Positions 19,940-28,768 of a stretch of 64,000 nt of DNA are shown here, piece after piece. Both the position numbers and the translations under genes were made by a program. The notes under the pieces are model-generated. The model saw only the letters and a list, made by a program, of their open reading frames with translations. It made no database searches and had not been told where the DNA came from. Location of the stretch: NCBI RefSeq assembly GCF_001885585.1, contig NZ_LSRP01000024.1, forward strand, positions 60,600 to 124,599, given 5' to 3'. How positions within the stretch are numbered: the first letter of the stretch is position 1; the number at the start of each line of letters is the position of its first letter. The stretch comes from Pararhizobium antarcticum (GTDB lineage Bacteria; Pseudomonadota; Alphaproteobacteria; Rhizobiales; Rhizobiaceae).

Positions 19940-21496
19940 TCAGTCCTGTCCGTTCCGCGCCCGGTCATCCGCCTGCGCGGCCAATATCTCGCGGACTTTC
20001 TCGACCATGTCCTTTTCCGCAACGGCATATTGCGCCGAGCGGGCCTCGCGCCAGGCGGTGTTGTCGGTGATTTCGCCGGACAGGCGCTTGCCCTCGATCA
20101 GGTCCTTGATCTGCACTTCGTTTGCTGCCCGCTCGTCACCGCCCTGGATGATGGCGATCGGGGAATTGCGGCGGTCTGCATATTTCAGCTGGTCGCCGAA
20201 ATTCTTCTTCTGGCCCTGGTACATTTCGGCACGGATGCCTGAATTGCGCAGCTCCTGCGTCAGCTTCTGGTAGCGGCCGAGGCTTTCCGTGTCGCGGTCC
20301 ATGACGCAGACGACGACGGGAGCAATGACCTCGTCCTGGCCGAGCTTGCCGAGGTTCTTCAGCGCCGTCATCAGGCGCGAGACGCCGATGGAAAAGCCCG
20401 TGGCCGGCACCGGTTGACCCATGAAGCGAGAGACCAGACCGTCATACCGCCCACCACCGCCGACCGAACCGAAGACGACCTTCTCGCCTTTTTCATTGGT
20501 GACGTCGAAGGTCAATTCGGCTTCGTAGACGGGGCCAGTGTAGTATTCGAGGCCGCGAACGACGGAAACGTCTATTCTAATGCGATCCTCAGCATAGCCG
20601 CATGCAGAAAACATTTGGGCCATTGTCCAGAGCTCATCGTAGCCCTGAGAGAAATTTGCATTCAGGTTGGAATTGGTCTGAAGGTAAGAAAGGACTCGTT
20701 GATTGCTATAAACAAGTTGACCATTTTGAACGGACTCGTTGGGCGAAAACAGCAAATTATTTACAACGGTTCCCACCTTCTCATCGCTTAGTCCAGCGCC
20801 CTTAGTGAAGTCGCCGCTTTCGTCCTTTCGGCCCGGACCAAGAAGCAGCTTCACACCATCTATGCCAAACTTATCAAACTTATCCAGCGCTCTAAGCACA
20901 GCCAATCGCGCCAAGGCATTTTCGTCGCCTCCAAGGCCAATTGCTTCTAACAAACCATCAAGCACCTTGCGGTTATTCACCCGGATCACATAGTCCCCGC
21001 GCGCAATCCCGAGCGCCTCCATCGTGTCGGCCATCATCATGCACATTTCGGCATCGGCCTGGACGCCGGCGGCGCCCACCGTGTCGGCGTCGAACTGCAT
21101 GAACTGGCGGAAGCGGCCGGGGCCGGGTTTTTCGTTGCGGAAGACGTAGCCAGCGCGATAGGTGCGGTAGGGCAGCTGGATGTCGTTGTAGTTCTCGGCG
21201 ACATGGCGGGCGAGCGGCGCGGTCAGGTCATAACGCAGGCTCATCCACTGCTCGTCATCGTCCTGCAGCGAGAACACGCCTTCGTTCGGGCGGTCGGCGT
21301 CGGGCAGGAATTTTCCCAGCGCGTCGGTGTATTCGAACAAGGGTGTTTCGACGGGATCAAAACCGTAGCGCTCATAGACCTCGCGGATTTTCGCGGTCAT
21401 TTCGTTGACGGCGCGAATATCGGCGGCGTTGCGATCGACAAAACCGCGCGGCAGGCGGGCTTTCAGCTTTTGCGGTTTTTTCTTCTTGTCGTTCAT
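19940..21496 (-). CDS. hisS: Histidyl-tRNA synthetase, with AT-rich internal segment
   Basis: Charges tRNA-His. 518 residues in one uninterrupted frame. Class II motifs: motif 1 region near the N-terminus, motif 2 [18 protein letters not shown], the histidine-specific [12 protein letters not shown], and motif 3 around GGGGRYDGL and [11 protein letters not shown]; the C-terminal anticodon-binding domain is present. Odd: codons between about 20570 and 20990 (roughly residues 170-308, ending just before the RGLEYYTG motif) are AT-rich. Two 60-base lines I counted there are 43% and 38% GC, against clearly GC-rich sequence on both sides. The protein remains plausible throughout, which suggests homologous replacement from a lower-GC donor rather than decay. 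Confidence 0.95.
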   Translation of the reverse strand: MNDKKKKPQKLKARLPRGFVDRNAADIRAVNEMTAKIREVYERYGFDPVETPLFEYTDALGKFLPDADRPNEGVFSLQDDDEQWMSLRYDLTAPLARHVAENYNDIQLPYRTYRAGYVFRNEKPGPGRFRQFMQFDADTVGAAGVQADAEMCMMMADTMEALGIARGDYVIRVNNRKVLDGLLEAIGLGGDENALARLAVLRALDKFDKFGIDGVKLLLGPGRKDESGDFTKGAGLSDEKVGTVVNNLLFSPNESVQNGQLVYSNQRVLSYLQTNSNLNANFSQGYDELWTMAQMFSACGYAEDRIRIDVSVVRGLEYYTGPVYEAELTFDVTNEKGEKVVFGSVGGGGRYDGLVSRFMGQPVPATGFSIGVSRLMTALKNLGKLGQDEVIAPVVVCVMDRDTESLGRYQKLTQELRNSGIRAEMYQGQKKNFGDQLKYADRRNSPIAIIQGGDERAANEVQIKDLIEGKRLSGEITDNTAWREARSAQYAVAEKDMVEKVREILAAQADDRARNGQD

Positions 21497-21583
21497 GGCG
21501 TGCGTCCGGATTCCAGGGTGCTGATCGGCCAGCGGGATTGGCCAGCGGCATAGGTGCCTGTCCCTAGCCGATCAGGGCTGGGG

Positions 21584-21646
21584 CGGCAAGTCTTGCGGCC
21601 AGTCTTGTGGCCAGTCTAGCGGCCATTCTGGCGGCCATTCCAGCGG
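21584..21646. repeat. 12-base tandem repeat, five units
   Basis: Units CGGCAAGTCTTG (21584), CGGCCAGTCTTG (21596), TGGCCAGTCTAG (21608), CGGCCATTCTGG (21620) and CGGCCATTCCAG (21632), then CGG. It lies between the hisS start and the end of the Xre regulator, outside any gene I accept. Confidence 0.85.
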
Positions 21647-21672
21647 TAAGGCTCCCCGCATGGGCAAGCTGC

Positions 21673-22305
21673 CTATTGCGGCCGTGACAGCTCATCCCAG
21701 CTGTGGCTGACGACGCCCGTGAGCATGGGCGCCTGCGCGACCGGAATGAGCAGCGAGCGGGTATCGCTGCGGATCAGGCCGCGGATTTCCGACTGGAAGG
21801 TGAAGGTCTTCTTCTGCACGAAACCGTCGGGGATGCTGGTCATCGACATGGCCGCGCCGCCGTAGAAATCGACGCTGGCGATTTCGCCGGCCTTGAGGCT
21901 GGCAACAACTGCGCGGTCTTCGATGTAGTCGTTGTAGAGGCCGGTCATGAAACGGCGGATGCTGTAACCGACGATCGCCCGCATCTGCGGCGTCTCGGCG
22001 TATTCGCCCGGGGATCCCGCCAGATAGCGGATGTTTTCCCCCTCCCAGAGATTGCGGCTGTCGCGCGCGGTCAGCACGGCGCGGATCAGTGCCTTTTCCG
22101 TATGGGCATCGGCGCGGCGGAGAAAATCGACGATGGCGCCGATGGCGCGCAGATCGGGTGTGCAGGCGCCCCGCTCCCAGCGCGAAATCGTCGGAACGGA
22201 AAAGCCGAGTTTCCAGCCGATATCGGCCTGGCTCAGGCCGACTTTCAAGCGGTAGGTCCGCAACTGCCTGATCAGTTCGCTCTGGGAAACGGCGAGAAGC
22301 GTCAT
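21673..22305 (-). CDS. Xre-family transcriptional regulator
   Basis: 210 residues. An N-terminal helix-turn-helix of the phage-repressor type (YRLKVGLSQADIGWKLGFSV, then PTISRWERG) at residues 18-48. The rest is a domain I do not recognise, with no membrane segment; it could bind a ligand. Divergent from the PAS-like gene at 22554 with a 248-base shared control region. Confidence 0.83.
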   Translation of the reverse strand: MTLLAVSQSELIRQLRTYRLKVGLSQADIGWKLGFSVPTISRWERGACTPDLRAIGAIVDFLRRADAHTEKALIRAVLTARDSRNLWEGENIRYLAGSPGEYAETPQMRAIVGYSIRRFMTGLYNDYIEDRAVVASLKAGEIASVDFYGGAAMSMTSIPDGFVQKKTFTFQSEIRGLIRSDTRSLLIPVAQAPMLTGVVSHSWDELSRPQ

Positions 22306-22306
22306 A

Positions 22307-22365
22307 CTGTACCTTTATCACAGCTTAAAGTTGATTTTCACCATAAAATGCCCTCATAAGTACAG
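22307..22365. promoter_or_regulatory. Candidate operator for the Xre gene
   Basis: CTGTAC at 22307-22312 and GTACAG at 22360-22365 form a 6-base inverted pair right upstream of the Xre start codon, with similar flanks (TTTAT / ATAA). Weak evidence. Confidence 0.3.
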
Positions 22366-22431
22366 CAAACGATCACCTGCAGACATTCCCGAAACGACGA
22401 TTTTTCTTTAGAATCAAAGGGCATTCAAGCG

Positions 22432-22452
22432 GATTGCGCAAAAAACGCAATC
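22432..22452. promoter_or_regulatory. Inverted repeat upstream of PAS-like gene
   Basis: GATTGCG (22432-22438), CAAAAAA, CGCAATC (22446-22452): perfect 7-base arms in the Xre/PAS-like divergent region. Operator-like; it could also form a hairpin in the leader. Confidence 0.45.
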
Positions 22453-22553
22453 ACGATCCGCAGCAGATCATTCCTTTTTATGCGCCGGGTAAAGACCTTT
22501 TCGGTTCCGCCCCCGCGAATAGGGCGCGCCTGTGGATTGTCAGGGGTGACGGA

Positions 22554-23024
22554 ATGAACAGCGAGGGCGGCGCAATTTCCATGCAGGACGCATATTGGAG
22601 AGCGGATTTCGGCATGCCGGGTTTCATGATGCCCGGTTTTGCGGCGATCCATGCCGAAGAGACGCGCGCCCATGAACACTGGACGCAGTCGCTCGTGCAG
22701 GAAAACCACAGTGTGGAAAGCTGGGTCTGCGACCTCTCGACCGGCCTGTTTTGCATCGGCGAGAAGGCACGGGCGCGCCATGGTCTTGCAGGGGAAGCGA
22801 GCGGCCTGCTCGACCTCGTGCGCAGCTACGCCAAGGAGGACCGGCAAACGATCCTCAGCATCCTGGAAGAGGCGACATCGACCTCTTCCTCCTTCTGCTA
22901 CTGCACCACGATCATGCTCGGCGCCGGTCCGGCGAGCCGCATCTTCTGCGTCGGCTCCTCCGACGTCCGGGCCGCGAAAGGCCGCCTGCAGGGTGTCTTT
23001 GCCTTTCCGCAGCTGAACGGCTGA
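22554..23024 (+). CDS. Small PAS-like protein (paralogue of 10470-10928)
   Basis: 156 residues from the ATG at 22554, which has AGGGGTGACGGA directly upstream; no signal peptide. Shares SW-CDLS-GLF, GLLDLVRSY, DR-T---LEEA, SSSFCYCTTI, FCVGS and GVFAFP with the protein at 10470-10928. A PAS-like fold is my inference from the pattern. Cysteines in SSSFC and FCVG are kept in both. Function unknown. It is divergent from an Xre regulator, which is its likely controller. Confidence 0.78.
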   Translation: MNSEGGAISMQDAYWRADFGMPGFMMPGFAAIHAEETRAHEHWTQSLVQENHSVESWVCDLSTGLFCIGEKARARHGLAGEASGLLDLVRSYAKEDRQTILSILEEATSTSSSFCYCTTIMLGAGPASRIFCVGSSDVRAAKGRLQGVFAFPQLNG

Positions 23025-23078
23025 TATAACCGTCGGCGCATCTTTCTTTCGCCGTGCTTTCAACCTAGGTTTTCCGGC

Positions 23079-23465
23079 ATGCGAATGGCGAGCCTTGCCC
23101 TCTTGATCTTCTGCGCCGTGATCAGCGGCTGGACAGCCGCGCTTGCGCAGATCAGGGTGCACGATCTGCCGGGCGGCACCTCTTTCCAGCATCAGCAGCA
23201 TCAGCAGCATCAGCGGACTGTGTCAGCCCACGACCACCATCCGGACGAAGCCCGCTGCAGCGGCGATCAGGCCGAGTGCCATCATGGGTCGAAAGGCATT
23301 CATCCGATGGCGTGCGCTGCGTGTTTTGCCATCGAGACGGCTGCCCTCGACATTGAGCCGCCGCGCATCGCTGGGACCGCGCCGGAGATCGTGCCGCAGC
23401 CCGCAATGATCGCGACCGATCTCAAACCCCGCTTCCCGCCGCCCAGACGGTTCTTTCATGCCTGA
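23079..23465 (+). CDS. Small exported His/Cys-rich protein
   Basis: 128 residues. A signal peptide (LALLIFCAVISGWTAALA) is followed by FQHQQHQQHQ, a HDHHPDEARC segment, ECHHGSKG and MACAACF. The His and Cys clusters suggest metal binding in the periplasm; the general make-up resembles DUF2946-like proteins seen near copper genes, but I cannot name the family. A nine-base CAGCAGCAT repeat codes the HQQ stretch. 51 bases before the DUF305 gene. Confidence 0.65.
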   Translation: MRMASLALLIFCAVISGWTAALAQIRVHDLPGGTSFQHQQHQQHQRTVSAHDHHPDEARCSGDQAECHHGSKGIHPMACAACFAIETAALDIEPPRIAGTAPEIVPQPAMIATDLKPRFPPPRRFFHA

Positions 23466-23516
23466 CCGGCGCGGCACCCCGCACCGGTATCCGCAATCAG
23501 ATTTGAGAGAAAAACA

Positions 23517-23939
23517 ATGACATCGAAACGCACGATCATCACGCTCGCGCTGACACTGGCCGTGTCCCTGACCGGACCATTGGCCACGCAGGCACAGGAA
23601 ACCATGGATCACGGCACCATGAATCATGGCACTATGGATCATGGCTCCATGAGCATGGACATGGGCAAGCCCAAGGGCGATGACGGACCGTCAAGCACCG
23701 CCTTTGCCGCCGCCAATGCGAAAATGCATGCCGGCATGGACCTTGAGTTTACCGGCAACACCGATGTCGATTTCGTTCGCGGCATGATCGCCCACCACCA
23801 GGGGGCCATCGACATGGCGAAGATCGAGCTCGAATACGGCAAGGACGAAACCCTGCGCAAACTGGCAGAAGACATCATCGCCGCACAGGAAGCGGAAATT
23901 GCCATGATGAAGGACTGGCTGGCCAAGAACGGCGGCTGA
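23517..23939 (+). CDS. Exported DUF305 family protein
   Basis: 140 residues with a signal peptide (ALTLAVSLTGPLATQAQ). A Met/His-rich linker (MDHGTMNHGTMDHGSMSM) precedes a ferritin-like DUF305 core with MIAHHQGAIDMAK. DUF305 proteins such as CopM bind copper in the periplasm; Met/His repeats fit copper or silver. The gene lies right after the His/Cys-rich protein and is probably co-transcribed. Confidence 0.85.
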   Translation: MTSKRTIITLALTLAVSLTGPLATQAQETMDHGTMNHGTMDHGSMSMDMGKPKGDDGPSSTAFAAANAKMHAGMDLEFTGNTDVDFVRGMIAHHQGAIDMAKIELEYGKDETLRKLAEDIIAAQEAEIAMMKDWLAKNGG

Positions 23940-24061
23940 TAGCAGGCTTGAAAAGGCCGTGCCGGCGGTCGACGCCGGCATGGCCGATGCGCCATTCCCC
24001 GGGGCGTTGACCAGGCTGCGCGTCAGTCGCATACTGATCGACATGAACGTGGGAGGACGTC

Positions 24062-24256
24062 ATGAAGACTTTCAAGAATATCGCCGGGATCGTGGTCATT
24101 CTCATCGGCGTGGTGTGGATGCTGCAGGGTGCCAATATCATTGCCGGCATGGCCATGTCCGACAACGGGGAGTGGCTGGTTCTGGGCGCCTTTCTTCTCG
24201 TGTTCGGCATCGGGCTTCTCTACGAAAACAACCGACCGACCACACGGGTTCACTGA
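24062..24256 (+). CDS. Small two-helix membrane protein
   Basis: 64 residues, almost wholly hydrophobic: helix 1 IAGIVVILIGVVWMLQGANI and helix 2 LVLGAFLLVFGIGLLY, with a short polar tail. A strong ribosome site (GGGAGGACGTC) precedes the ATG. Short proteins of this type are common in rhizobia; function unknown. Same strand as the DUF305 gene, 122 bases downstream. Confidence 0.75.
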   Translation: MKTFKNIAGIVVILIGVVWMLQGANIIAGMAMSDNGEWLVLGAFLLVFGIGLLYENNRPTTRVH

Positions 24257-24333
24257 GCGCAGAAACCTCGTTTCCGGTACAACAGGTCCGGCAACCCCGC
24301 CGTCATGCGATGCGGCAGGCTTTTGACGTCCGG

Positions 24334-24963
24334 TTATGGCCGCACGAAGGCCGAGCGCAGGTTTTCAACTTTTTCGCGGCAGAAACAGCCCTCGATATGA
24401 TCGTTGACCAGCCCCATGGCCTGCATGAAGGCATAGACGGTGGTGGGCCCGACAAAGGTCCAGCCGCGCCTCTTCAGATCCTTGGAGATGCGGATCGACA
24501 CGGCCGTGGTCGGATTGGCCGCAATGACCTCCCGCGTCACCACTGCCGGCCGCTCTGAAGGCTGGGGCTCATAGGCCCAGAAATAGCGGGCAAGCGAACC
24601 GAACTCTGTCTTCATCGCCTGCGCCCGCCGCGCATTGTTGATTGTCGAGACGATCTTGCCGCGGTGGCGCACAATGCCGGCATCGGCAAGACAGCGGGCA
24701 ATGTCATCCTCGCCGAACGTGGCCACGGCATCAAAATCGAAGCCGGCAAAGGCGGCGCGAAAGGCGTCCCGCTTGCGCAGGATGGTCAGCCAGGACAGGC
24801 CGGACTGGAAACCCTCGAGGCAGATCTTTTCAAACAGCCTGATGTCATCTGCCATCGGCAGGCCCCATTCCGCGTCATGATAGCGCCGGTAGTCGTCGAG
24901 ATTGCCATGCCAGGCGCAACGGTCGCGCCCGTCCTCTCCGGTGATGATGCCATTCGCCGTCAC
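24334..24963 (-). CDS. tag: DNA-3-methyladenine glycosylase I
   Basis: Removes 3-methyladenine from alkylated DNA. About 209 residues from a GTG at 24963 that has GGGAGACGGGGC upstream; an ATG at 25011 would add 16 residues. Motifs: RCAWHGN near the start with the zinc Cys, DAEWGLP, the helix-hairpin GFQSGLSWLTILRKR, and the C-terminal zinc ligands in HIEGCFC. Confidence 0.93.
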   Translation of the reverse strand: MTANGIITGEDGRDRCAWHGNLDDYRRYHDAEWGLPMADDIRLFEKICLEGFQSGLSWLTILRKRDAFRAAFAGFDFDAVATFGEDDIARCLADAGIVRHRGKIVSTINNARRAQAMKTEFGSLARYFWAYEPQPSERPAVVTREVIAANPTTAVSIRISKDLKRRGWTFVGPTTVYAFMQAMGLVNDHIEGCFCREKVENLRSAFVRP

Positions 24964-25232
24964 GCCCCGTCTCCCGTTGCCATGTCTGTTGCGCGCTTTA
25001 CCATTTGCCAACCATAGTCCTAAAGCCGGCGATAACCCTACCCAAAGCTTTATGGCCTCGGCGACTGTTTCATGAATGGCCGTTTACCATTCGGTGTCCG
25101 CGCGGTGCCACGATCATGTGCGAGGCGCCCGCTGTCGTGGCGCGAAAATTCCCGTCAAGTCTGCCTTCCTCCGCTTTTGCGGGGTGGGCAGCGCTTTGGC
25201 CAAGTCCCGTCGAAAGCGAGCGAGTGCGTCCG

Positions 25233-25982
25233 ATGTTGCAGAAATCCATTCTCCTAGCCACCTCCATTCTTCTGGGCCTGACCGGCATTGCCGAAGCCCA
25301 GGACCGGTATCAGAACCGCCCGCCGGTGATCATCAGCCCGGACCTGACCGCCCCCTGGGTGCTGCAGCTCGGCGGCGCGGTCGAGCCGGTCGTCTACCGC
25401 CAGCAGATCCCGCGCGCCACCCGAAAACAGCTGGTCCGCCAGCGCATCCTGCGCCAGCGCTCGGGCGTCGCACTGGCGCAGCCGGTCGCTGCCGTTCGCG
25501 CCGAGCGTCCGGCCAGCAAGGCGCTTGACCCGCAGTTCCTGCCGCAGAGCGTTGCCTATGACACGGCGGAACGACCCGGCACGATCGTCATCGACACCAA
25601 CAATCGTTTCCTCTACCTGGTGACCGGCAAGGGCCAGGCCCGCCGCTACGGCGTCGGCGTCGGCAAGCCGGGCTTCGAATGGGCCGGTGCCCACAAGGTC
25701 ACCCGCAAAGCGGAATGGCCAACCTGGACGCCGCCGTCGGAAATGCGTGCCCGCGAGGCCGCCAAGGGGCACTTCCTGCCCGTCAGCATGACCGGCGGTC
25801 CGGAAAATCCGCTCGGCGCGCGCGCCCTTTACCTCGGCAGCACGCTCTACCGCATCCACGGCACCAATGCGCCCTGGACGATCGGCTATGCCGTTTCGTC
25901 CGGCTGCATCCGCATGCGCAACGAGGATGTCGTCGACCTCTACGAACGCGTCAAGGTCGGCACCAAGGTCATCGTCATCTGA
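25233..25982 (+). CDS. Exported L,D-transpeptidase (YkuD), copy 1
   Basis: 249 residues. Signal peptide MLQKSILLATSILLGLTGIAEA. The YkuD domain spans about residues 115-249 with the active site IHGTNAPWTIGYAVSSGCIR (His and Cys). These enzymes make 3-3 cross-links in peptidoglycan or attach outer-membrane proteins to it. Start set at the ATG at 25233 because the signal peptide begins there. Followed by a second copy 150 bases downstream. Confidence 0.92.
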   Translation: MLQKSILLATSILLGLTGIAEAQDRYQNRPPVIISPDLTAPWVLQLGGAVEPVVYRQQIPRATRKQLVRQRILRQRSGVALAQPVAAVRAERPASKALDPQFLPQSVAYDTAERPGTIVIDTNNRFLYLVTGKGQARRYGVGVGKPGFEWAGAHKVTRKAEWPTWTPPSEMRAREAAKGHFLPVSMTGGPENPLGARALYLGSTLYRIHGTNAPWTIGYAVSSGCIRMRNEDVVDLYERVKVGTKVIVI

Positions 25983-26132
25983 AAATCGCCAGACACAGTG
26001 TTTTTCGGGCAACAGGTGTTTCCCGGGTGACAGACGCAGCGATCACATTTCGGCTATTGCGGGCGGCGTCGGGTTGCGCCGCCCGCAATATTGAATAGCC
26101 TTGCGCGCGACTGGGTTGAGAGGGAACAATAC

Positions 26133-26828
26133 ATGAGATTTGCATTGAAAAAGACGGCCGTGCTGCTGCTCGCCGCTGCCACGATCCTGCCTGCACCGGG
26201 GGCGTCCGCCTTCACGACCGGCGAACGGCCGGCGGTGCAGACCGGCAACAGCGATGTCGTCCAGGTCGCGCAGCAGAAGAAGCCGGCCAAGCAGTTCTGG
26301 CGCACCAAGGTGCGGCTGCAGACCAACGAGGCGCCGGGCACGATCATCGTCGATACCAACAACAAGTATCTCTACTATGTGCAGGGCAAGGACCGGGCCG
26401 TGCGCTACGGCATCGGCGTCGGGCGCGAAGGCTTCGGCTGGTCGGGCGTCGTCAAGATCGGTCGCAAGGCCGAATGGCCAAGCTGGACACCGCCGGCCGA
26501 AATGCGCGCCCGCGAGCGCCGCAAGGGACGCATCCTGCCGGTCGTGCAGGAAGGCGGCCCGGACAATCCGCTCGGCGCCCGCGCGCTCTATCTCTACAAG
26601 GGCGGCCGCGACACGATCTTCCGCATCCATGGCACCAACCAGCCCTGGACGATCGGCCAGAACATGTCGTCCGGCTGCATCCGCATGATGAACCAGGATG
26701 TCGAGCATCTCTACGATCAGGCTGGCGTCGGCACCAAGGTCATCGTGGTTGGGCCCGGCAACAGGCAGGGCGAAGTCAGCTTCGACGACCGCGGCGTCGA
26801 TTTCCTGCGCACGCTGTTCGGCGGCTGA
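26133..26828 (+). CDS. Exported L,D-transpeptidase (YkuD), copy 2
   Basis: 231 residues, signal peptide ending PAPGASA. The catalytic domain (TIIVDTNNKYLYYV to the end, active site IHGTNQPWTIGQNMSSGCIR) is closely similar to copy 1, including KAEWPSWTPPAEMRARE, so the pair arose by tandem duplication. It lacks copy 1's Arg/Gln-rich linker and has a C-terminal extension (GVDFLRTLFGG). A terminator follows. Confidence 0.92.
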   Translation: MRFALKKTAVLLLAAATILPAPGASAFTTGERPAVQTGNSDVVQVAQQKKPAKQFWRTKVRLQTNEAPGTIIVDTNNKYLYYVQGKDRAVRYGIGVGREGFGWSGVVKIGRKAEWPSWTPPAEMRARERRKGRILPVVQEGGPDNPLGARALYLYKGGRDTIFRIHGTNQPWTIGQNMSSGCIRMMNQDVEHLYDQAGVGTKVIVVGPGNRQGEVSFDDRGVDFLRTLFGG

Positions 26829-26853
26829 GACAGGCCTGATCCATCGTCAAGGC

Positions 26854-26886
26854 GCCCGCGTGATCGCAAGACTGCGCGGGCTTTTT
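26854..26886 (+). terminator. Terminator after second L,D-transpeptidase
   Basis: GCCCGCG (26854-26860), 14-base loop, CGCGGGC (26875-26881), then TTTTT. Confidence 0.85.
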
Positions 26887-26897
26887 CATGCAACAGG

Positions 26898-27359
26898 TCA
26901 GCCGACGAGGCAGGCGACCTTGCCGGTCTTCACAACTTGCGGATCGGCGGCGCCCGCAGGCGGTTCCACGCGGTAGAGCGTCAGCCGATAGTCTCCCGCA
27001 TATGTACCTTCGTCACCGCCCTTGGCACTCGTCTCGATGACGAGATCAAGGGAGGCAAAGGCCCCCTTGTCCGTTTCCGCATAAATCCGCAGCTTCAGTG
27101 AATCGGCATAAAGCCAGTGATGGGGCAGATGGGTCGGGTCGAGCGTGACCTTGCGCAAGGTTTCCGGCGCGAAGCGGTCCCGCATCTCGATCGTGCCGCC
27201 GAAATTCAGCAGTCCATCGCCCATTCCGTGGCTGAAACCGCTTTCGACGTCGAGGCTGAGAACGGGGTCGTCAATCCGGCATGAGAAGCCTCCGGTGGCA
27301 AAGGCCGGACCACCGGAAAGCAGCGCAGAAACAAGGGCGATCATACCAAAAGCACGCAT
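26898..27359 (-). CDS. Small exported protein of unknown function
   Basis: 153 residues from the ATG at 27359, which follows GGGAGAA. Signal peptide MRAFGMIALVSALLSGGPAFA, then a beta-rich domain with two Cys (FSCRID and KVACLVG) that may form a disulfide. I do not recognise the family. It starts 19 bases after the glcF stop on the same strand and may be carried on the glc transcript. Confidence 0.75.
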   Translation of the reverse strand: MRAFGMIALVSALLSGGPAFATGGFSCRIDDPVLSLDVESGFSHGMGDGLLNFGGTIEMRDRFAPETLRKVTLDPTHLPHHWLYADSLKLRIYAETDKGAFASLDLVIETSAKGGDEGTYAGDYRLTLYRVEPPAGAADPQVVKTGKVACLVG

Positions 27360-27378
27360 GCTGTTCTCCCGTGAAGTA

Positions 27379-28686
27379 TCAGGAAAGGGCGCTGATGCCC
27401 TCGGGCTTCTCGCCGCCATAGGCCCAGTCGAGCAGTTCGACCGTGTGCAGGATCGGGATTGCCGTTCCGGTGGCGATCTGGGTGATGCAGCCGATATTGC
27501 CGGTGGCGATGATGTCGGCCTTCGTCGCCTCGATGTTCTTGACCTTGCGGGCCTTCAGCGTTGCCGAAATCTCCGGCTGCAGGATGTTGTAGGTGCCGGC
27601 CGAGCCACAGCAGAGATGGCCTTCCGCCGGGTCGCGCACCGTGAACCCGGCAGCCTTCAAAAGCAGTTTCGGGGCCATGGTGATCTTCTGGCCATGCTGC
27701 ATCGAACAGGCCGAATGATAGGCAACGCTCACCCGCTTCGGTTCAAGCCGCGGCAGGTCGAGCGTCGCGAGATATTCGGTCACGTCCTTGGCCAGAGCCG
27801 AAACCCGGGCCGCCTTTTCGGCATAGAGCGGATCGAGCCGCAGCATGTGGCCGTAATCCTTGATCGTCGTGCCACAGCCGGAGGCGGTGATGACGATGGC
27901 GTCGAGGCCGCCGTCGTCGATGGCCCTTGTCCAGACATCGACATTGCGCCGGGCGGAAACCAGCGCCTGTTCCTCGCGGCCCATGTGATGCACCAGCGCG
28001 CCGCAGCAGCCCTCGCCTGCTGATACCTCGACCTCGATACCGAGGCGCGTCAGAAGCCGGATGGTCGCCTCGTTGATGCCGGGCTTCAGCACCGGCTGGG
28101 CGCAGCCGGTCAACAGCGCGACACGACCACGTTTTTCGGTCTTTGCCGGACGTTTTCCCGGACGGGTCGAGTCCGAGGCGGGTGCGGCGCTCGGTGGCGC
28201 AAGATCGAGCATCACGCCGAAGGTCTTGAGAAACGGAATGCGCTTCAGGGCGCCCGCCAACGGCTTGCCGAGACGCGCGGCGCGCATCGCCAGCCGGAAG
28301 CGCGACGGATAGGGCAGAACGGCAGCCAGCACGGCGCGCACGAGGCGATCCTTCAGCGGCCGCCGGTAGGTTTCCTCGATATGGATGCGGGCATGGTCGA
28401 TCAGGTGCATGTAGTCGACGCCCGACGGACAGGTTGTCGTGCAGGCCAGGCAGGAGAGGCAGCGGTCGATATGGGTGACGACCTCCTCATCGGCGGCACG
28501 GCCGTTTTCCAGCATGTCCTTGATCAGGTAGATGCGGCCGCGCGGGCTGTCGAGTTCATTGCCAAGCGTTACATAGGTCGGGCAGGTGGCGGTGCAAAAG
28601 CCGCAATGCACGCATTTGCGCAGGATCGCCTCGGATTCGGCAACATGCGGATCGGCCAGCTGGGCGGCGGTGAAGGTGGTTTGCAT
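27379..28686 (-). CDS. glcF: Glycolate oxidase iron-sulfur subunit
   Basis: 435 residues. Two 4Fe-4S motifs near the N-terminus (CVHCGFCTATCP and CLSCLACTTTCP) and two CCG-type domains behind (SAGEGCCGALVHH; HLCCGSAGTYN). With GlcD and GlcE it oxidises glycolate to glyoxylate and feeds electrons to the quinone pool at the membrane. Third gene of glcD-glcE-glcF. Confidence 0.95.
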   Translation of the reverse strand: MQTTFTAAQLADPHVAESEAILRKCVHCGFCTATCPTYVTLGNELDSPRGRIYLIKDMLENGRAADEEVVTHIDRCLSCLACTTTCPSGVDYMHLIDHARIHIEETYRRPLKDRLVRAVLAAVLPYPSRFRLAMRAARLGKPLAGALKRIPFLKTFGVMLDLAPPSAAPASDSTRPGKRPAKTEKRGRVALLTGCAQPVLKPGINEATIRLLTRLGIEVEVSAGEGCCGALVHHMGREEQALVSARRNVDVWTRAIDDGGLDAIVITASGCGTTIKDYGHMLRLDPLYAEKAARVSALAKDVTEYLATLDLPRLEPKRVSVAYHSACSMQHGQKITMAPKLLLKAAGFTVRDPAEGHLCCGSAGTYNILQPEISATLKARKVKNIEATKADIIATGNIGCITQIATGTAIPILHTVELLDWAYGGEKPEGISALS

Positions 28687-28768
28687 CAGACTGCAGCCTC
28701 GGGGTTTGCGGGAGCGTGCCCCTGAAAGGAACAGCGGGAGTTAAAGCGCGGCATAGTCAATATCTCCG

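Noticed and set aside
20570..20990. Frameshift or pseudogene in hisS
   Set aside because: The frame stays open across the AT-rich block and all synthetase motifs are in order.
23188..23214. CAGCAGCAT repeats as a CRISPR-like or regulatory array
   Set aside because: The repeat is in frame inside a gene and simply codes an HQQ stretch.
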